Part shown: positions 13,707 through 26,429 of the stretch, one piece after another | Numbering within the stretch: the first letter of the stretch is position 1 | How the letters are laid out: each line of letters begins with the position of its first letter | Origin: Neodontobutis hainanensis | Lineage: Eukaryota; Chordata; Actinopteri; Gobiiformes; Odontobutidae | Direction of reading: 5' to 3' | Assembly: GCA_024349245.1 (NCBI GenBank) | Contig: JALDNG010000020.1 | Location: 3,930,001 to 3,994,000, forward strand | DNA: 64,000 nt | Position numbers and translations under genes: made by a program | Notes under the pieces: generated by a model | Databases searched by the model: none | What the model saw: only the letters and a program-made list of their open reading frames with translations | What the model was told of the DNA's origin: nothing

Positions 13707-16479
13707 CAATAATGAAAAATGCTGTGGCCTTAACTGTGTGTTGTATATTACACCTATATTACAGACTAGTTTCCCAGAATTGGATCTCTATAGTCAGGTA
13801 AAACTGCTGCTGTGACCATGCCTTGTCTATTTTCGATAGTGGCAGCCTTGAGACGCTCCACGCAGATGGAGAGTGGAAGGAAGTCTGATAAACAACAGCA
13901 GATGATATCTAAATGAATCAGATCATCTTTGAAGAGACTTACATGTGAATAAAGGACTTCTCCTTGCCTTCCACATAAAGTCCATTCATATTCCTGTCTC
14001 TCTGTTGGTCTGCCCCCTCCTCCCCTCCATGCCCCCAATCTCTGAAACAAGAGAAATGAGATTTAATTATCCCGGCAATTCATCTGCCAAATGGAGGTAC
14101 CGTTTAGCAGTAATTTGCCGGCGCATGTGGGCCGCGGTCTGACAAATTGGACCAAAGTAATGGTTGCTTTGGTACGGTATGAGCCCACTCTATCAGCGAG
14201 CGCCCGCGGGGAAAGTATCCAGGAGGGAGACACATAAATAAGAACGACAGATGGAGGCAAAGGCAGCAGGAGCAGAGAGGTCAGAGGTTCTCAGGAGACC
14301 AGGAGATCCATCCATGTGTCCTGTATCAATAATGTAACAAGATGGAAGACAACAGAGCCACTCAGAAAGGGAGGCACACACTGTAAAGTCATTTATGCGT
14401 TACAGAATAACTTAATGCAATGTTGATGCAATGCTTTTAAATGATATTTTATCATGTGTTTTGTCACAATACGGACTTTTATGGACTTCTTTTAAGACAC
14501 ATAGAGAGTTGTGTTGTCACAGTATAATAATATGCATGTCACTCCTATACCTACCTACATACGCAAGTCACATGGAAATACCTCAATATATAGTATTGGA
14601 TATAGTATATAGTGTTGATGTGACAAGTTCTGGCAAGATACATGTTCTTCGGCGTTCCCGCTCTCTGCTGGGACAGGACATTTTATTCTTTGTTTTGTGT
14701 CATGGAACCATAATTTGGGGCTGTTTGTTTTAAAATATTTGTTTACAGGTCGGTAGAGGACATGCCAAATACGAGGGAGACTATCTGAATCTTGTTTGTG
14801 TCATTCCTCTCTCTCTTTCACCCTGTTTCCTGTTAACCTACTGTCAACTATCAAATAAAGACAAAAAGAACAAATAATATGTGACTAAAGATTATTTTCA
14901 AATGCCCTTTAGCAGCCCAATGTTTTTAGTTTTCAGTGGCGTATAATTGCTCCATAATAACTCAACAGTTTTGTATGACTGTCTTTTGAAAAACAAAGCT
15001 CCATTACAGCCCAGTGGGGACAAACAGAGCACTGCTGAAGAAGAAGTGCATTTCTTTTTTCACACAAATCTTACACATAAGACTAAAGTGGTCTGGTTTC
15101 TAATTTTTGTGTACTCATTTTCTGACCTATTTCCATGTGTTTGTTCATAGACAACAGCATGTCCCGTTAGGGCTAAAGTTGTCTTTTTGCAGCTAAACAT
15201 TACTTCAAAAACAAGATTTTCCCGGAGCAGCAGTATCAGAAAGGTGCTGTTTTTTTCCTTGTGTGGAGTGAGGCTGAAGTGTGAGCGAGTGAAACTAAGG
15301 CCGAGGTGAAGTCAAAGGCTGCCGCTGTTGTTATCGATTGCCTCATTCACTTCAGCACAATTCAATTCCTCAGATTTATTGGCAAAATGAGCCCTCCTGG
15401 TACAAACATAACACGAGTCAAGGCTGAACACTGTGTGTGAAACTGTCTGGTGATTATGAAAATGTGAAAACCATGTACTTTTCAAGATTCTTTTTTTCTG
15501 TAACAAGGACATGGTAGTATTTATGTTTGTGCAGCAGCTTCTGAAAGGGTACAAAAACTGAACACACAGAGGAGTGCTGCTGTTGCTTAAATATGGATGA
15601 AGGTAAAGCCATTCGGGATCATGTTAAACTTGCATTAATTGATTTTTTTTCTCATGGTTGCGGTGCAGTCATCCATAAAATTAGCATTGCCATCTTACAG
15701 AGGGAAAAGCTTTTGTAACTCAAGCTTAAAATCAATCACTTTATTTTAGGAAGTATAATATTTCCATTGTCAATTGTGTTATTTAAATTTAGTCATATTA
15801 ACTTCCACAGACCAATAAAAAATAATAAAATGTAGACTGTCTGAAAAGGTAAGTCGAGAGTGAGGTGAAGTACAAATGGTGAAAACAAAGATGAAGCCAC
15901 AGCTGGTATTTTAATTTGCCTTTTGGAATATTTCATAATAATGTGCAAAGTGAGGCAGGTATAAGGTCATGCGGGTCAACAGTTCAGGAGAGGCACTGCA
16001 CTGGAACAAAAACTGTAGTTTGAGTGCTTGTTAGTCTTGGTCTGGAAAACATACATTGTTTTAAAATTCACAGAGTCTAAGTGCTATTTTACACCAAAGA
16101 CAAACTCATGTCCGGTTCACTTTAAACAGGGAGGGGTATTCGGTCAAAAGTCAACTGCGCTTAGAAGCTTCCCATCTAATCACAATAATAATGTCCATAA
16201 ATAAACATCCAGAGTCGTCTATATCTGAGGCAGAAGTCCAAAACCCGTGTGGATTACTAGTGCAGCTATAACAGTGGATGTATCATTTCTACCCTATTGT
16301 GTGGGGTTTTTTTGTCATTGTAACTTGATTATTTTGGAGAGAAGATACTGGGTCAACACTTTGATAAAGGAGAAGTTAATGAACTAGCAGCACAGAGAGA
16401 AAAACACAGCAGCATGTAACTGCCTGTTGAGGAAGAGAAAACATGACAGTATAATAACTGTATTGTCAGTATGTGTAGT

Positions 16480-16715
16480 AGTAGTATTAGTTCTACTCTA
16501 AGGCACTACTTCCACCATCCCTCTCTGACCTCCGTGAGCCTTACGCCCCCATCAACACTTCCGCTCCTCAATGGGCCTTCTCCATACACACTGTCTGACT
16601 CTGCTCATCTGTCCACCACAAGCCACAAACTGACCATGGTCTCTGGAACAACCTCCTCCCTCTTCATATTAATGCTGAATTCATCGCCCAATTAAAATCT
16701 CAGCTGTAAATTTTC
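16480..16715 (+). mobile_element. LINE ORF2 C-terminal relic
   Basis: One + strand frame near 16636-16707 reads GLWNNLLPLHINAEFIAQLK followed by SQL and a stop. This fits the C-terminal LWNxLPLHIR-x-A-x(5)FKxQLKT pattern common to many fish non-LTR retrotransposon ORF2 proteins. Upstream sequence is diverged and no reverse transcriptase motifs remain. The identification rests on this short motif only. Confidence 0.5.
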
Positions 16716-18508
16716 TAACTCAGATCCGTGTATCGCTCCTGAAACAAACACAGCACTTGAATCTAGCAACTAACCCCCCTCTCTATCTTCCTACTGGACT
16801 TTATTTAAAAAAATATATATATATCTGTACAGAAACTCTGATTTAAACTGATTTAACAAACCTAAAAAGTTAGAGAGCAGTTTCAATAAATGTCTAACAA
16901 CTTTTTTTTTGTCAAATGGAAATAGTTACACACAAACAGGACATTGACAAGAACATCTTCACACGTTCACTGTAGACATCAGACATCATTATCGCTTCAT
17001 TTCATTTGAAAACCGAGAAACTTGTTTTTTTTTGTTGTTTTTGCCCAGTGGCTTGTACATCTGTTACTTTCAAATGCTGTCTGCTCTATAAAACAAATTG
17101 CTTTTGTAGTTTGCCCTCCAGTGTTTTTCCAGTTGCACTTTTCCAGTTTTGCAAAACCTGAATGTCTTGTTTATCTGTTTTTGTTCAGTTCAGAGTCCTC
17201 ACCTGAACACATGTATTTTAATTCGTCATGTGGGCTGTGGGGACACAGAGGCAGCTGAGCACAGGCGACAAAGCGGTGCAGCAGTAACGTGACGCTGTGA
17301 TGCCTGCTCATTTTTCTCCCTGTGATAAAAGAACACACAAGGGTCTTTGTACAGAGCTGTAATTGAACATGCTCCTCTCAGCTATGATTCATTTAATTTG
17401 ACGTCACAGCCAAACGCCACGATGCCACAGGACTGCAATTTCCACATCAAGAGCCAATCACTGTATTATGGGAAAATCATGCCTTATTTGTGCGGTATTG
17501 TATAAACATGGGGTTGTAGTCCATCAGTGTGCATCTGTGACGCTCAAAAACTTAAAAAAAGACCCGTGATTACAGTCAGTCAGTGCACCGTGAAATGTTC
17601 AATTCCCCTGTTTCTCATTGTTTGTCATATCAGAAAGTTGACATTAATGAAAGGTGTCTGGGATAATTGTTTACTTCACTGGTCTGTGAACTCTTTACAT
17701 ATAATCTAATTGCATTTTTTCCCCAGTGACTCACAGCTCTTTCTCTGATAATCACATTTATGACCTGACTTCAATTCCTCTTTATTTAGCACATTAATAT
17801 TTTGTTTAGTATCTAGTGCTACTGTTTTACTAATGTCAGAGGGATTGAAGTTCTCAGCAAATATACTGGTATGATGCCAGAGAGCTGCTGTAACTGCTGC
17901 AAATATTAAAGCTACAGTACTCACTCACTCACTTCATCTGACATTTGTTGTGCTCAGAGCATGCTTCATGAACATTATAAAATGTCCAAAAAAGGTCAGT
18001 ATTTTCTGATCTGTCAGGTGTTCTAATAACCACTTTATAAATAATATTTTGCACGTAACCTTTAAAAATATAGCAGCGTTGCAATTAATTGGATTATTTT
18101 TTTTGTCTCCAAAAGGACAGTTTATTAAAGACGATGTGTTCAGTTGCTTGTATCTTGCTGCATGTAATACACACCATGACCTATTGTTCATTAGCGCTGT
18201 TTCATGTCACTCCATGTTAGAGTGAGGAAAGCAGTCAGTGAGGTCCATTCAGAGCTGAGACTGCTGTAATAACTCAAAGTGGTGTGCGATGAGGTTTTAG
18301 TCGACTGACCTCATTAGATTAGTCAATATGGATAAACTCTATTGTGTCAGAAACAAAGGTGACGGTAATGCTTTGGCCTGCTCTAAACCAAACCAAAATA
18401 TGTTTATGCCCACAGTTTTCTTTAAGGAAGGTCTGCTGCTGAATAACCATGTCATAATTGTATATTCCTCATTGTGAGCTGATCTGTATTATCTGTGTTT
18501 TTCGACAG

Positions 18509-18621
18509 GAGGCCGACTCTCTCGGAGCCATGGAGAAGGTTTGTCGCCAGCTGACCTACCATCTCAGCCCGCACTCTCAGTGGAGGAGACAGGGCCTGCT
18601 CAAGAGGAAGCCCCAGGCCTG
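18509..18621 (+). CDS. lrrc75a: lrrc75a coding exon (homologous to exon 3)
   Basis: This 113-bp exon follows the acceptor TTTTTCGACAG and ends at the donor GTGAGT. It encodes EADSLGAMEKVCRQLTYHLS and continues through PHSQWRRQGLLKRKPQA, then two bases of a cysteine codon completed by the first base of the next exon (TG|T). The match to human LRRC75A (GAMEKLCRQLTYHLSPHSQW) is very close. The incoming junction is phase 0 and the outgoing is phase 2, both consistent with neighbouring exons. It lies between two repeat-rich introns. Confidence 0.95.
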
Positions 18622-19332
18622 GTGAGTGTGTGATTAAGGACAATGTGTGAGCCGTTCTTGTTGTTGTTGACAGCTCAGTGTGATACCAGCATCTCATCAT
18701 CTGCTGCTCCTTTGGACGCCACGCAAAACCCCTTTTTTTTGTCACTGTAAAGAATCCATTTCACCGTCTGTGTTTACTTCCCTGTGCAGTAATAACAATA
18801 TTTAACGCTAAATATATATCAGCACTATTGGGAGTTTTTTTTTTAATGTACAAACACTGCCAGGCAATCGAGTTAAATGTAGTAGCAACCTTTATGAAGC
18901 ATTAGTGAGTATCTACTTCAGAAAATACCCCTAAACAATCACACTGCAGACTATGTTCAATTCAGTCTTTTTTTTATGCTTTGAATTTGAAAGTATATAA
19001 CACTAGCGAGCAGATTTTTAAGGCACCTTAAAGTTCAAATAAGCTGACACTGTTGCGCCTATCCACTTCTAATGAAAACTGAAGTGGATAGAAAATAGCT
19101 CTTGGGGAAAAAAAAAACAAGATTTCTGTGTCCAGAAAATATAATGGAATCTGTTCTGTCTGCAATAATTTTTTCGATTTTTTTGATTCTTTTTTAATGG
19201 AAACTATACAGGTGCTTTGTGTAAAATTTTGTGTCTTACATTTGAAAAAAGTGCAACACATTAATTTTCTCCAGCCTTTCCCATTAGAAGTCACTTAAAG
19301 TGGAAAAGTTTGTTTTTAGTACAAAATAATTG

Positions 19333-19333
<1 letters not shown>

Positions 19334-19409
<76 letters not shown>
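19334..19409. repeat. Compound (TA)n(GA)n microsatellite
   Basis: About 43 bp of alternating TA passes directly into about 32 bp of GA. The compound tract is clean and likely polymorphic. The open frame running through it (IYIYIERERER) is spurious. Confidence 0.97.
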
Positions 19410-19415
<6 letters not shown>

Positions 19416-20966
19416 AGAACCCAGTGGACACAGAGAACCCAGTGGAAGAAGGTTGTGTGCACAAAGTAGACAAAAGTTTAAGTTACTTTTTAATTATGCG
19501 CATGGAGAAATTTATTCTCTTTATTTAACCCATCCACTGGAGCAGTGGCAGGCACTCAGGGGGGCGCCCAGGGACCCTCTCTAGAGCTTGCACCAGTAAT
19601 TAGTCATGTTATGTTACCCTTCCGAGCACGGGAAGATTCCACACAGAAAGGCCATAGGTTATACTCCAGAACTTATGCTGTTAGGAGCCAGTGCTATCCA
19701 CTTTGCCACCAAGCTGCCAAAATGAGCCATGCTGTATACAAACAAAAGGTTTTGGGTGTTGTTGTTGTACTCATTTTCTGGCACTTGGTTTGTCTGTCAT
19801 CAGCGGCATATCCCAACAGGGCTGCCATAGTTGCTCACAGGCTGTAAAAAGGAGGGTTGAGAAGTGTGAAACTGCAATCTGAAATTCCACCACAGTATGC
19901 TGTCAAAAAATATATACTGCACCTTAATTGACACAGTGTATTGTATTGTTTAGTTTAAGCTTAATATTGAAGTGAACAGATTTACTACTGCTTTTACTGT
20001 GAGATCTGTTGCCTTGTGAGGATAATAATGTATTAAGTGAATTCAAAATATGTCGCAGGAGTTAAAGTAGAGATAAAGTACCTGAATGTCTGTTACTTGA
20101 ATGTGAACTTCATCTAGTCTTCACACAGAGGCTTGCTGTAAAAATGCATCCTGGTGACAGCAGATGGTAGAAAAAAAGAATTCCTTCTGCTATGATAAGA
20201 GGATGTGTGGGAAATGGAAATCCACCTCCTCCTGCTGTTTGTATGGACTCAAGTGTTGCCTCTTCAACTAAACACAAGCTTCACAAAATCTGCTGAATCC
20301 CGCCAAGTACACAATTAACTATCTGGAGAAAGAAAAGCAACTGTAATAATTATCTTAAGTGATCTTGAAAAATGAATAGAGTTTATTGGCAGCAGGAGAC
20401 ATAGACCCATTTACTTTGCAAGAAATAAATCATTCCTTTTCATTGGACATACGTCATTATTTCTTACAAAATATATCATCTGCTCCGAAGTTGACAAAAC
20501 CAAGACACATTGTCAATAAAAATATTATAAATTCCACTTGAGAGGACAAATAATCTCAGACAAAGACAAATAACACTGGAGATGTGTTGTTTGTTCAGAT
20601 CAATAATTTCGATCGGTCAGGTAGCAACTGTTTCTTTATGGAAACACTGGACTTCAATATTTCTTGTGGTGTTTTGTAGGATCCAGTTTACTGCCTTTCT
20701 CTTCACTCTTCTAACTCTCTCATATGTTATGCAGGGTACAACGAGTCCCAAACACAGTCATGATCTGTTAAAGTGGCACTGAGCTTCAGGTACAACACGT
20801 TTCTGAAATTAGAACAAGACTAGCACTTTTAGTTGAGGTAAAATCACCCTGAAGGGGTCCACCCAATGTGCTTTGTCTTTTAGCTCAAACACGAGGTTCC
20901 TCTTTAAAGTTGGCAAGTCATTTAAGCAACTCTATGTAACTTTAAACCTTAAAATCAAAATCATTC

Positions 20967-22215
20967 TACAAACCTGATTCCAAAAACGTTGGGACACTGT
21001 ACAAATTGTGAATAAAACAGAATGTAATGATGTGGAAGTTTCAAATTTCAATATTTTATTGAGAATACAACAAAACATATCAAATATTGAAAGCAAGCCA
21101 TTTTGAAATTCATTCATTCATTCATTCATGGATGAATGAATGAATGAAAAAAAAACATTTTGAAATGTAATGCCAAATATTGGCTCATTTTGGATTTCAT
21201 GAGAGCTACACATTCCAAAAATGTTGGGACAGGTAGCAATAAGAGGCATTAAAAGTTAAATGTACATATAAGGAAGAGCTGGAGGACCAATTTGCAACTT
21301 ATTAGGTAACATGTTTGGGAATAAAAAGAGCCTCTCAGAGTGGCAGTGTCTCTCGGAAGTTAAGATGGGTATTCCCCCAATGCTGCAGTCAAAAATAGTG
21401 GAGCAAAATCAGAAAGGAGTTTCTCAGAGAAAAATTGCAAAGAGTTTGAATTTATTTTCATTTACAGTTGCATAATATCATCCAAAGATTCAGAGAATCT
21501 GGAACAATCTCTGTAAGGGTCAAGGCTGGAAAAACAGACTGGATGCCTGTGATCTACCACTAGAAAACATTGTCGGTGAACACAATTCACCGTGCCATTC
21601 ATCATTGCCGACTAAAAATCTATGGGTTAAAAAAAAAAGCCATATCTGAACATGATCCAGAAGCGCAGGCGTTTTCTCTGGAGCCAAGGCTCATTTAAAA
21701 TGGTCTGTGGCAAAGTGGAAAACTGTTCTCATCAAATTTGAAAACTGGAATGCCATATAATCCGGATTAAAGAGGAATAGGACAACACAAGTTGTTATGA
21801 ACGCTCAGGTCAGAAGCCTGCATCTCTGATGGGATGGAGTTGCATGAGTGGATGTGGCATGAGCAGCTTACACATCTGGAAAGGCACCATCAAGGCTGAA
21901 AGGTATTTACAAGTTCTTGAACAACATATGCTCCAGACGTCGTCTCTTTCAGGAAAGACCTTGCATTTTCCAACTTGACAATGCCAACATACTGCATCAA
22001 TTACAACATCATAGCTGCGTAGATGAAGGATCCGGTTCTGAAATGGCCAGTCTGCAGTACATTTGGCACATTATAAAGAGGAAGATGCGACAAAAAAGAC
22101 CTAAGACAGTTGAGCAACTAGAAGCCTGTATTAGACAAGAATGGGACAACATTCCTATTTCTAAACTTGAGCAACTTGTCTCCTCAAACGTTTGCAGGCT
22201 GTTATAATAAACAGT
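20967..22215 (+). mobile_element. Degenerate Tc1/mariner-like transposon with + strand transposase relic, right end missing
   Basis: The left end (about 20967) has the typical ACCTGATTCCAAAAACGTTG then GGACACTGTACAAATTG of a common fish Tc1/mariner family. A transposase relic reads rightwards. It starts near 21361 with MGIPPMLQSKIVEQNQKGVS, includes IWNNLC and the family-typical FQLDNANILHQLQ (about 21970), and ends at 22205 with KLEQLVSSNVCRLL. Several stops lie between (around 21470, 21640, 21760 and 21830). The matching right inverted repeat is absent: sequence after about 22210 is poly-T and unrelated AT-rich DNA. A perfect GAATGAATG/CATTCATTC hairpin sits in the left end at 21109-21148. 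Confidence 0.85.
21109..21148. repeat. Perfect inverted repeat of ATTC/GAAT units
   Basis: A run of CATTC units followed immediately by its reverse complement (centre CATGGATG) could form a long hairpin. It is inserted in the left end of the Tc1-like element and is followed by an A run. Confidence 0.85.
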
Positions 22216-24000
22216 TGTTGTTGTTTTTTTTTTCACATTTGCATACTTAATTTTACAAATAAAGACATATACTTTAGTGTTTGATGCAGAATTGAAGGGG
22301 TCGTACTGTCCCATAAAAAATATTCCAAGAGCAGACAAACACATTGAACCAAATACTTTAATTACAGGTCAACATTTTAATTGTGTGATTTTGCTTTTGA
22401 ACATCCCTCACTGACTTCTGTAATAGTTATATTTGTCCAAAATGGTGCTCTAGCTTCAAGCCCAATTAGCTTTTTAATAACTCCTAACATCAATCAGTTT
22501 CACAGAATTTGATTAATCATGGTTCCCCGTTCTTAATTAATGATAACCACTCATGTTTGATGTAAATGCTGTACTTACAAGTTTGTCGTTTTTTTAAATC
22601 CAATGGTATGTGTCTGCTGAGATGTAAATGGCAGCCAGGTTAAATACAGACTGTTTATTAAGCCAGAGGTAATTGAAACAGATATTGGTTTAGAGAACAC
22701 ACAGCAGTGGCTCTGGAGCTATTCAACTAAGGTGAGATTATTGATAGAATATATACTGAGCACATTGCTCCCCATTATGTGATATGTGTCTCACCACAGT
22801 GTGATTACATCCGGGTTTTCTGACTTCTGTGTCAGAGCATATTACTAAAATGGGCAAAGAGGGTAGTATCTGAACTGCTCCAGGACAGGCTTTTCAAATA
22901 TTGAGTAAACACGCCCCTCATCTCAGAGCTGAACAAGCTAACACTAACGGCTGCAGAAGCATCTCCACTCTCGTCTCCTCTCGTCGCTCAGCCTGGGGTA
23001 AGTATACAAATCTTTACAGCAAACTTTTTTCAGCTCCTGATGTTAATGTCAGCTCATTATTATCAATATTAGAGCTTTTTATGATCATTATTTTAAGCAT
23101 GAGCACTTTTTTTCTTTCCAGTTCTGTTAAAAAGCATTAAAAGCATTTAGAAAAAACTGTAATTTACCTTTACACATTAACTGGTTTATAAAACAGACAG
23201 TGGACTCTGGACACAGATAAAGCTCTCAAATCCACATTTAATGTCTTTTTCTTTTAGTGTCACCTGGATAATTGTTAGTGTTTAAATTAAGAAGCATACA
23301 AGTATTTAGTAGCATGTATGGTCTCAAAGTCTGGTTACTTAATGCAGAAACGTCTCTCTTTTTTAATGGCTAAACATTAATGACTGTATTGTTTTTGTCT
23401 CTGTCTCTGTTTGGCCTTTGAGGAAGAGCAGGACGTCCTGTGAACCACTGTGGAGCCGTTCCATAAAGATTACACTTTTGTCAAACCTGTGACTGTGACA
23501 AAGAACATGGACCAGCTTCACCTGCAGCTCCCTGAAAATAAAGATCATGTCTGCCACACCTCAGGATCTTTGGACACTTAATATAAACAGACACACTAAA
23601 TCAGCTTCTACAAGTACTAATATTTATGTTCATAATGGTTTTGCGCTCTTTATATACTAGACATTGTCTACATAATTTAACAATCTTATTTTATTATTTA
23701 TTTTATAAAACTTTCAGTCACAAATTAAATTAATTAATTAACTAATTAATTAATTAATTAAAGGTAGTATCAACCAAGTACAAGATTTTTTATTTTTCAA
23801 ATCTTTATCTATTTCTGATGTTTGTACCATTTATTAACACAACCTAAGTTATGCCTTTAACGTCTGCTGAGAGTTGTCATGAGTGAAAAATAAGTGCCAT
23901 GCATTGTTGCATGTTAATTTTTAATTGACAGTCACTGCACATGTGAAAAGTATGGTGTAAAAATATGTTTTGTAATATATAGTTGCTTAGAATAGCATTT
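22216..24000. other. Non-coding intron stretch with TTAA microsatellite
   Basis: No supported exon. A (TTAA/TAAT)n microsatellite lies at about 23724-23763. A GC-richer piece at 22915-23000 ends in GGGGTAAGTAT, a donor-like site, and 23400-23560 is also less AT-rich and holds an AATAAA (about 23535). This could be an unrecognised non-coding transcript, but nothing in sequence alone confirms it. Confidence 0.35.
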
Positions 24001-24059
24001 GAGTAAATCACATGAATTAGTGTCGATTGGGCAGCAGTCAAAGGCAGGGGCCTTGGCGA

Positions 24060-24870
24060 CCTAATCCCCGGACACAGAATCTGGCGCTAGGAACATAGAA
24101 TGTCACCTCACTGGCGGGGAATGAGCCTGAGTTTGTCCGGGAGGTTGAGAGATACCAACTAGAGATAGTTGGGCTCACCTCCATGCACAGCTTGGGCTCT
24201 GGAACCCAACTCCTTGAGAGAGGCTGGAATCTCCACTACTCTGGAGTTGCCTGCGGTGAGAGGCGGTGGGCTGGTGTGGGCTTGCTCATAGCCCCCCAGC
24301 TCAGCCGCCATGTGTTGGAGTTCACCCCGGTGAACGAAAGGGTCACTTCCCTGCGCCTTAAAGTCGGGGATAGGTCTCTCACTGCTGTTAGTTCTTACGG
24401 GGCAGACTTCAACGCTCACGTGGGCAGTGACAGTGACACATGGAGGGGCGTGATTGGGAGGAACGGGCCCCCGATCTCAACCCGAGCGGTGTTCTGTTTT
24501 TGGACTTTTGTGCTAGTCACTGTTTGTCCATAACAAACACCATTTTCAAGCATAAGGGTGTCCACCAGTTCACGTGGCACCAGGACGGTTGTAAAGTCTA
24601 GGTTGTAAAGTCTCTGGTGCATGTCGTGGCAGCAACTCCCGAACCCGGTGGTGGACACCGGTAGTAAGCGATGCCGTCAAGCTGAAGAAGGCGGCAAAGC
24701 GGACTGCAGCCCAGGTAGTTGTAGAGGCAAAAATTCGGGTCTGGGAGAAGTTCGGGAGAGCCATGGGTAAAGACTATTGGCCTCGAAGAAATTCTGGGAA
24801 ACCGTCCGGCGCCTCAGGAGGAGGAAGGGCACATAATACAACAGGAAAATATCCCACTTGCTTTCGTGCA
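24060..24870 (+). mobile_element. Non-LTR retrotransposon endonuclease-domain relic (RTE/CFDP2-like)
   Basis: The + strand carries NVTSLAGNEPEFVREVERYQ (about 24100) leading into LEIVGLTSMHSLGSGTQLLE, RRWAGVGLLIAPQLSRHVLEF, DFNAHVGSDSDTWRGVIGRN and later a KLKKAAKRTAAQVVVEAK segment with WEKFGRAMGKDYW (about 24675-24770). This is the apurinic-type endonuclease region and following linker of a LINE family very common in fish and often misannotated as craniofacial development protein 2-like. The reverse transcriptase is absent. The catalytic-core word SYGADFNAHVG joins two motifs normally separated by about 30 residues, so an in-frame internal deletion has occurred. Frame changes near 24530-24660 confirm that it is dead. 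Confidence 0.8.
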
Positions 24871-24940
24871 AAACTTCTCTGAGCAGCAAAAAAAGACAGA
24901 GCTAACAACTAGCACTTAGTGCAAGCAGACGTTAGCATCC

Positions 24941-25594
24941 TTAAGGCCTGTTCACACCGGGACAAATTTTGCACGCAATATTTGCCGTTGTTTAACGCTT
25001 CGTGACTAAACAAAGGGCGCGTAAAAGCGTAATTAAAAAAAAAAATGCCTTGGGTTCGTTATATTGGTTTGACGCGCCGCGTCAAAAACTATACGACCAA
25101 TGAGATTGCCGCTTTTGCTCACGTATCTGGAGCTTCTGAAGTTAAAGTAAAACACAACTTGGGGGCGCTCAAACACAAAATGGTCTTGCCGAGCACACAT
25201 ACTTACACATACGGCGAAGAAGATATACGCCAAGTAGCGTCTACACTGCCGGGAAGAAATAAGACGAAGAAGATGCAAGGCAAGATGAATGTAGAGTTGC
25301 TGGTCTCGTGGTGTCGGAACACAATGAACTATATGACAAACGCGACATCGATTACAAAAATGACTTGCACTCTTCTTCTGAGTGAAAAGCGAGTGTCAGA
25401 AACGTAAAGTTGTGCAGCACCACCTTGTGTACTGGGGTATTACATTAAGCGCCATCTAATGTCAGGGAATTAATTTGCATGTTCACTCGGCTCATTGTCA
25501 GCAAAAATTGCTTGGGTGTGAACACAGAAAACGCGCTGAAAAACACTGGCGAATAACGCGCACCGATATTCGTCCCGGTGTGTACGGGCCCTTA
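24941..25594. mobile_element. Harbinger-type MITE with TTA target duplication and MADF-like trace
   Basis: The element proper runs 24944-25591 (648 bp). It starts AGGCCTGTTCACACCGGGAC and its right end, reverse-complemented, reads GGGCCCGTACACACCGGGAC, giving inverted repeats of about 24 bp with few mismatches. A TTA flanks each end (24941-24943 and 25592-25594). TTA duplications and this end type are characteristic of PIF/Harbinger. Inside, the + strand reads MNVELLV (about 25284) and, after a frame change, VVSEHNELYDKRDIDYKNDL (about 25305-25365). This resembles a MADF/Myb-like DNA-binding start, the second protein of Harbinger elements. There is no nuclease gene. It is inserted next to the dispersed repeat at 25596. 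Confidence 0.75.
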
Positions 25595-25595
25595 G

Positions 25596-25673
25596 ACTTT
25601 ACACTTGTAAAGTTTTTCTCCTTGTATTTCTGCTTTTTAAGCCCTCTGGTGGACGAAAGTATATATGTTATGT
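25596..25673 (+). repeat. Second copy of the TTTACACTTGTAAAG dispersed repeat
   Basis: It shares ordered words with 10149-10230, including the palindromic core and GCCCTCTGGTGG. It begins directly at the right TTA of the MITE, so the MITE appears to have inserted at its edge. GCCCTCTGGTGG resembles the reverse complement of the CTCF core motif. Confidence 0.55.
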
Positions 25674-25939
25674 TAAAGTATATGTTTTGTTAAAAGGCAG
25701 TTTATATTTGAATTATTGAGAATTATTATTAATTACATGTTACAATTTTCTCTCTCAAGGCGGGGCGATATGATTATAAATGGGAGACACCATATTCACA
25801 GAAAATCATTTTGCTCGATATAAATTTCAAATTTTATTAAAGTATTTTTTAAAGGAAAACAATGATGCATTCACATGTAACTTTTTTATATTTTATTTTT
25901 TATTACCGTTGTGTACCACGTAGCAAGAGCAGTAGTCTA

Positions 25940-26300
25940 TGGAAAATAATAATAATAATATATAATAATACATTTTATTTATAAGCCCTGAGTCTTGAAC
26001 TGTACCAGACATCATCATCTGTCCTTAGACCCTCCATCAGGGTGAGGAAAAACTCAAAAACCCCAGTCATTAAAAGAGAAACCTCAGGGAGAACCGCAGA
26101 AGGAGGGATCTACTCCCAGGACGGACAGGCTGTTTAACAGATGTGTCCAGGACAGTCATTGGCAAGTAGACTTATATATAGTCCATAAAAATAATAGCAG
26201 CAGGAACAGTTTAACTATCTGTAAGAGGAACTAAGGTCAGGGGGGGTCCATGGGTTTGATCAAAGCTTTGGGTCCAATCATCACTGGGACGTCTAACAAC
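25940..26300. repeat. Fish interspersed repeat (LINE 3-prime or SINE-like), after an AAT microsatellite
   Basis: An (AAT)n run at about 25945-25970 is followed by CATTTTATTTATAAGCCC and by the characteristic GAGGAAAAACTC, GAAACCTCAGGGAGAACCGC and CAGGACGGACAGGCTG words. These recur across many fish introns as parts of retrotransposon tails. Part of 26225-26320 resembles 33000-33110 (TCATCACT, GACGT, CGGG in order). No coding potential. Confidence 0.55.
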
Positions 26301-26429
26301 GGGCTAGACATCTGTAAGTAGAGAACTAGTAATAAAACTAATATGAGCAAAACACGCACACTATGCTCTCCTTTAGCATCTAATGAGCACAATTACAAAC
26401 AGAAGCTGTCTGAATAATATAATAATGGA

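Noticed and set aside
25045..25407. 120-residue + strand frame within the MITE as a real gene
   Set aside because: It lies wholly between transposon ends and its only recognisable part is in another frame, so it is element debris.
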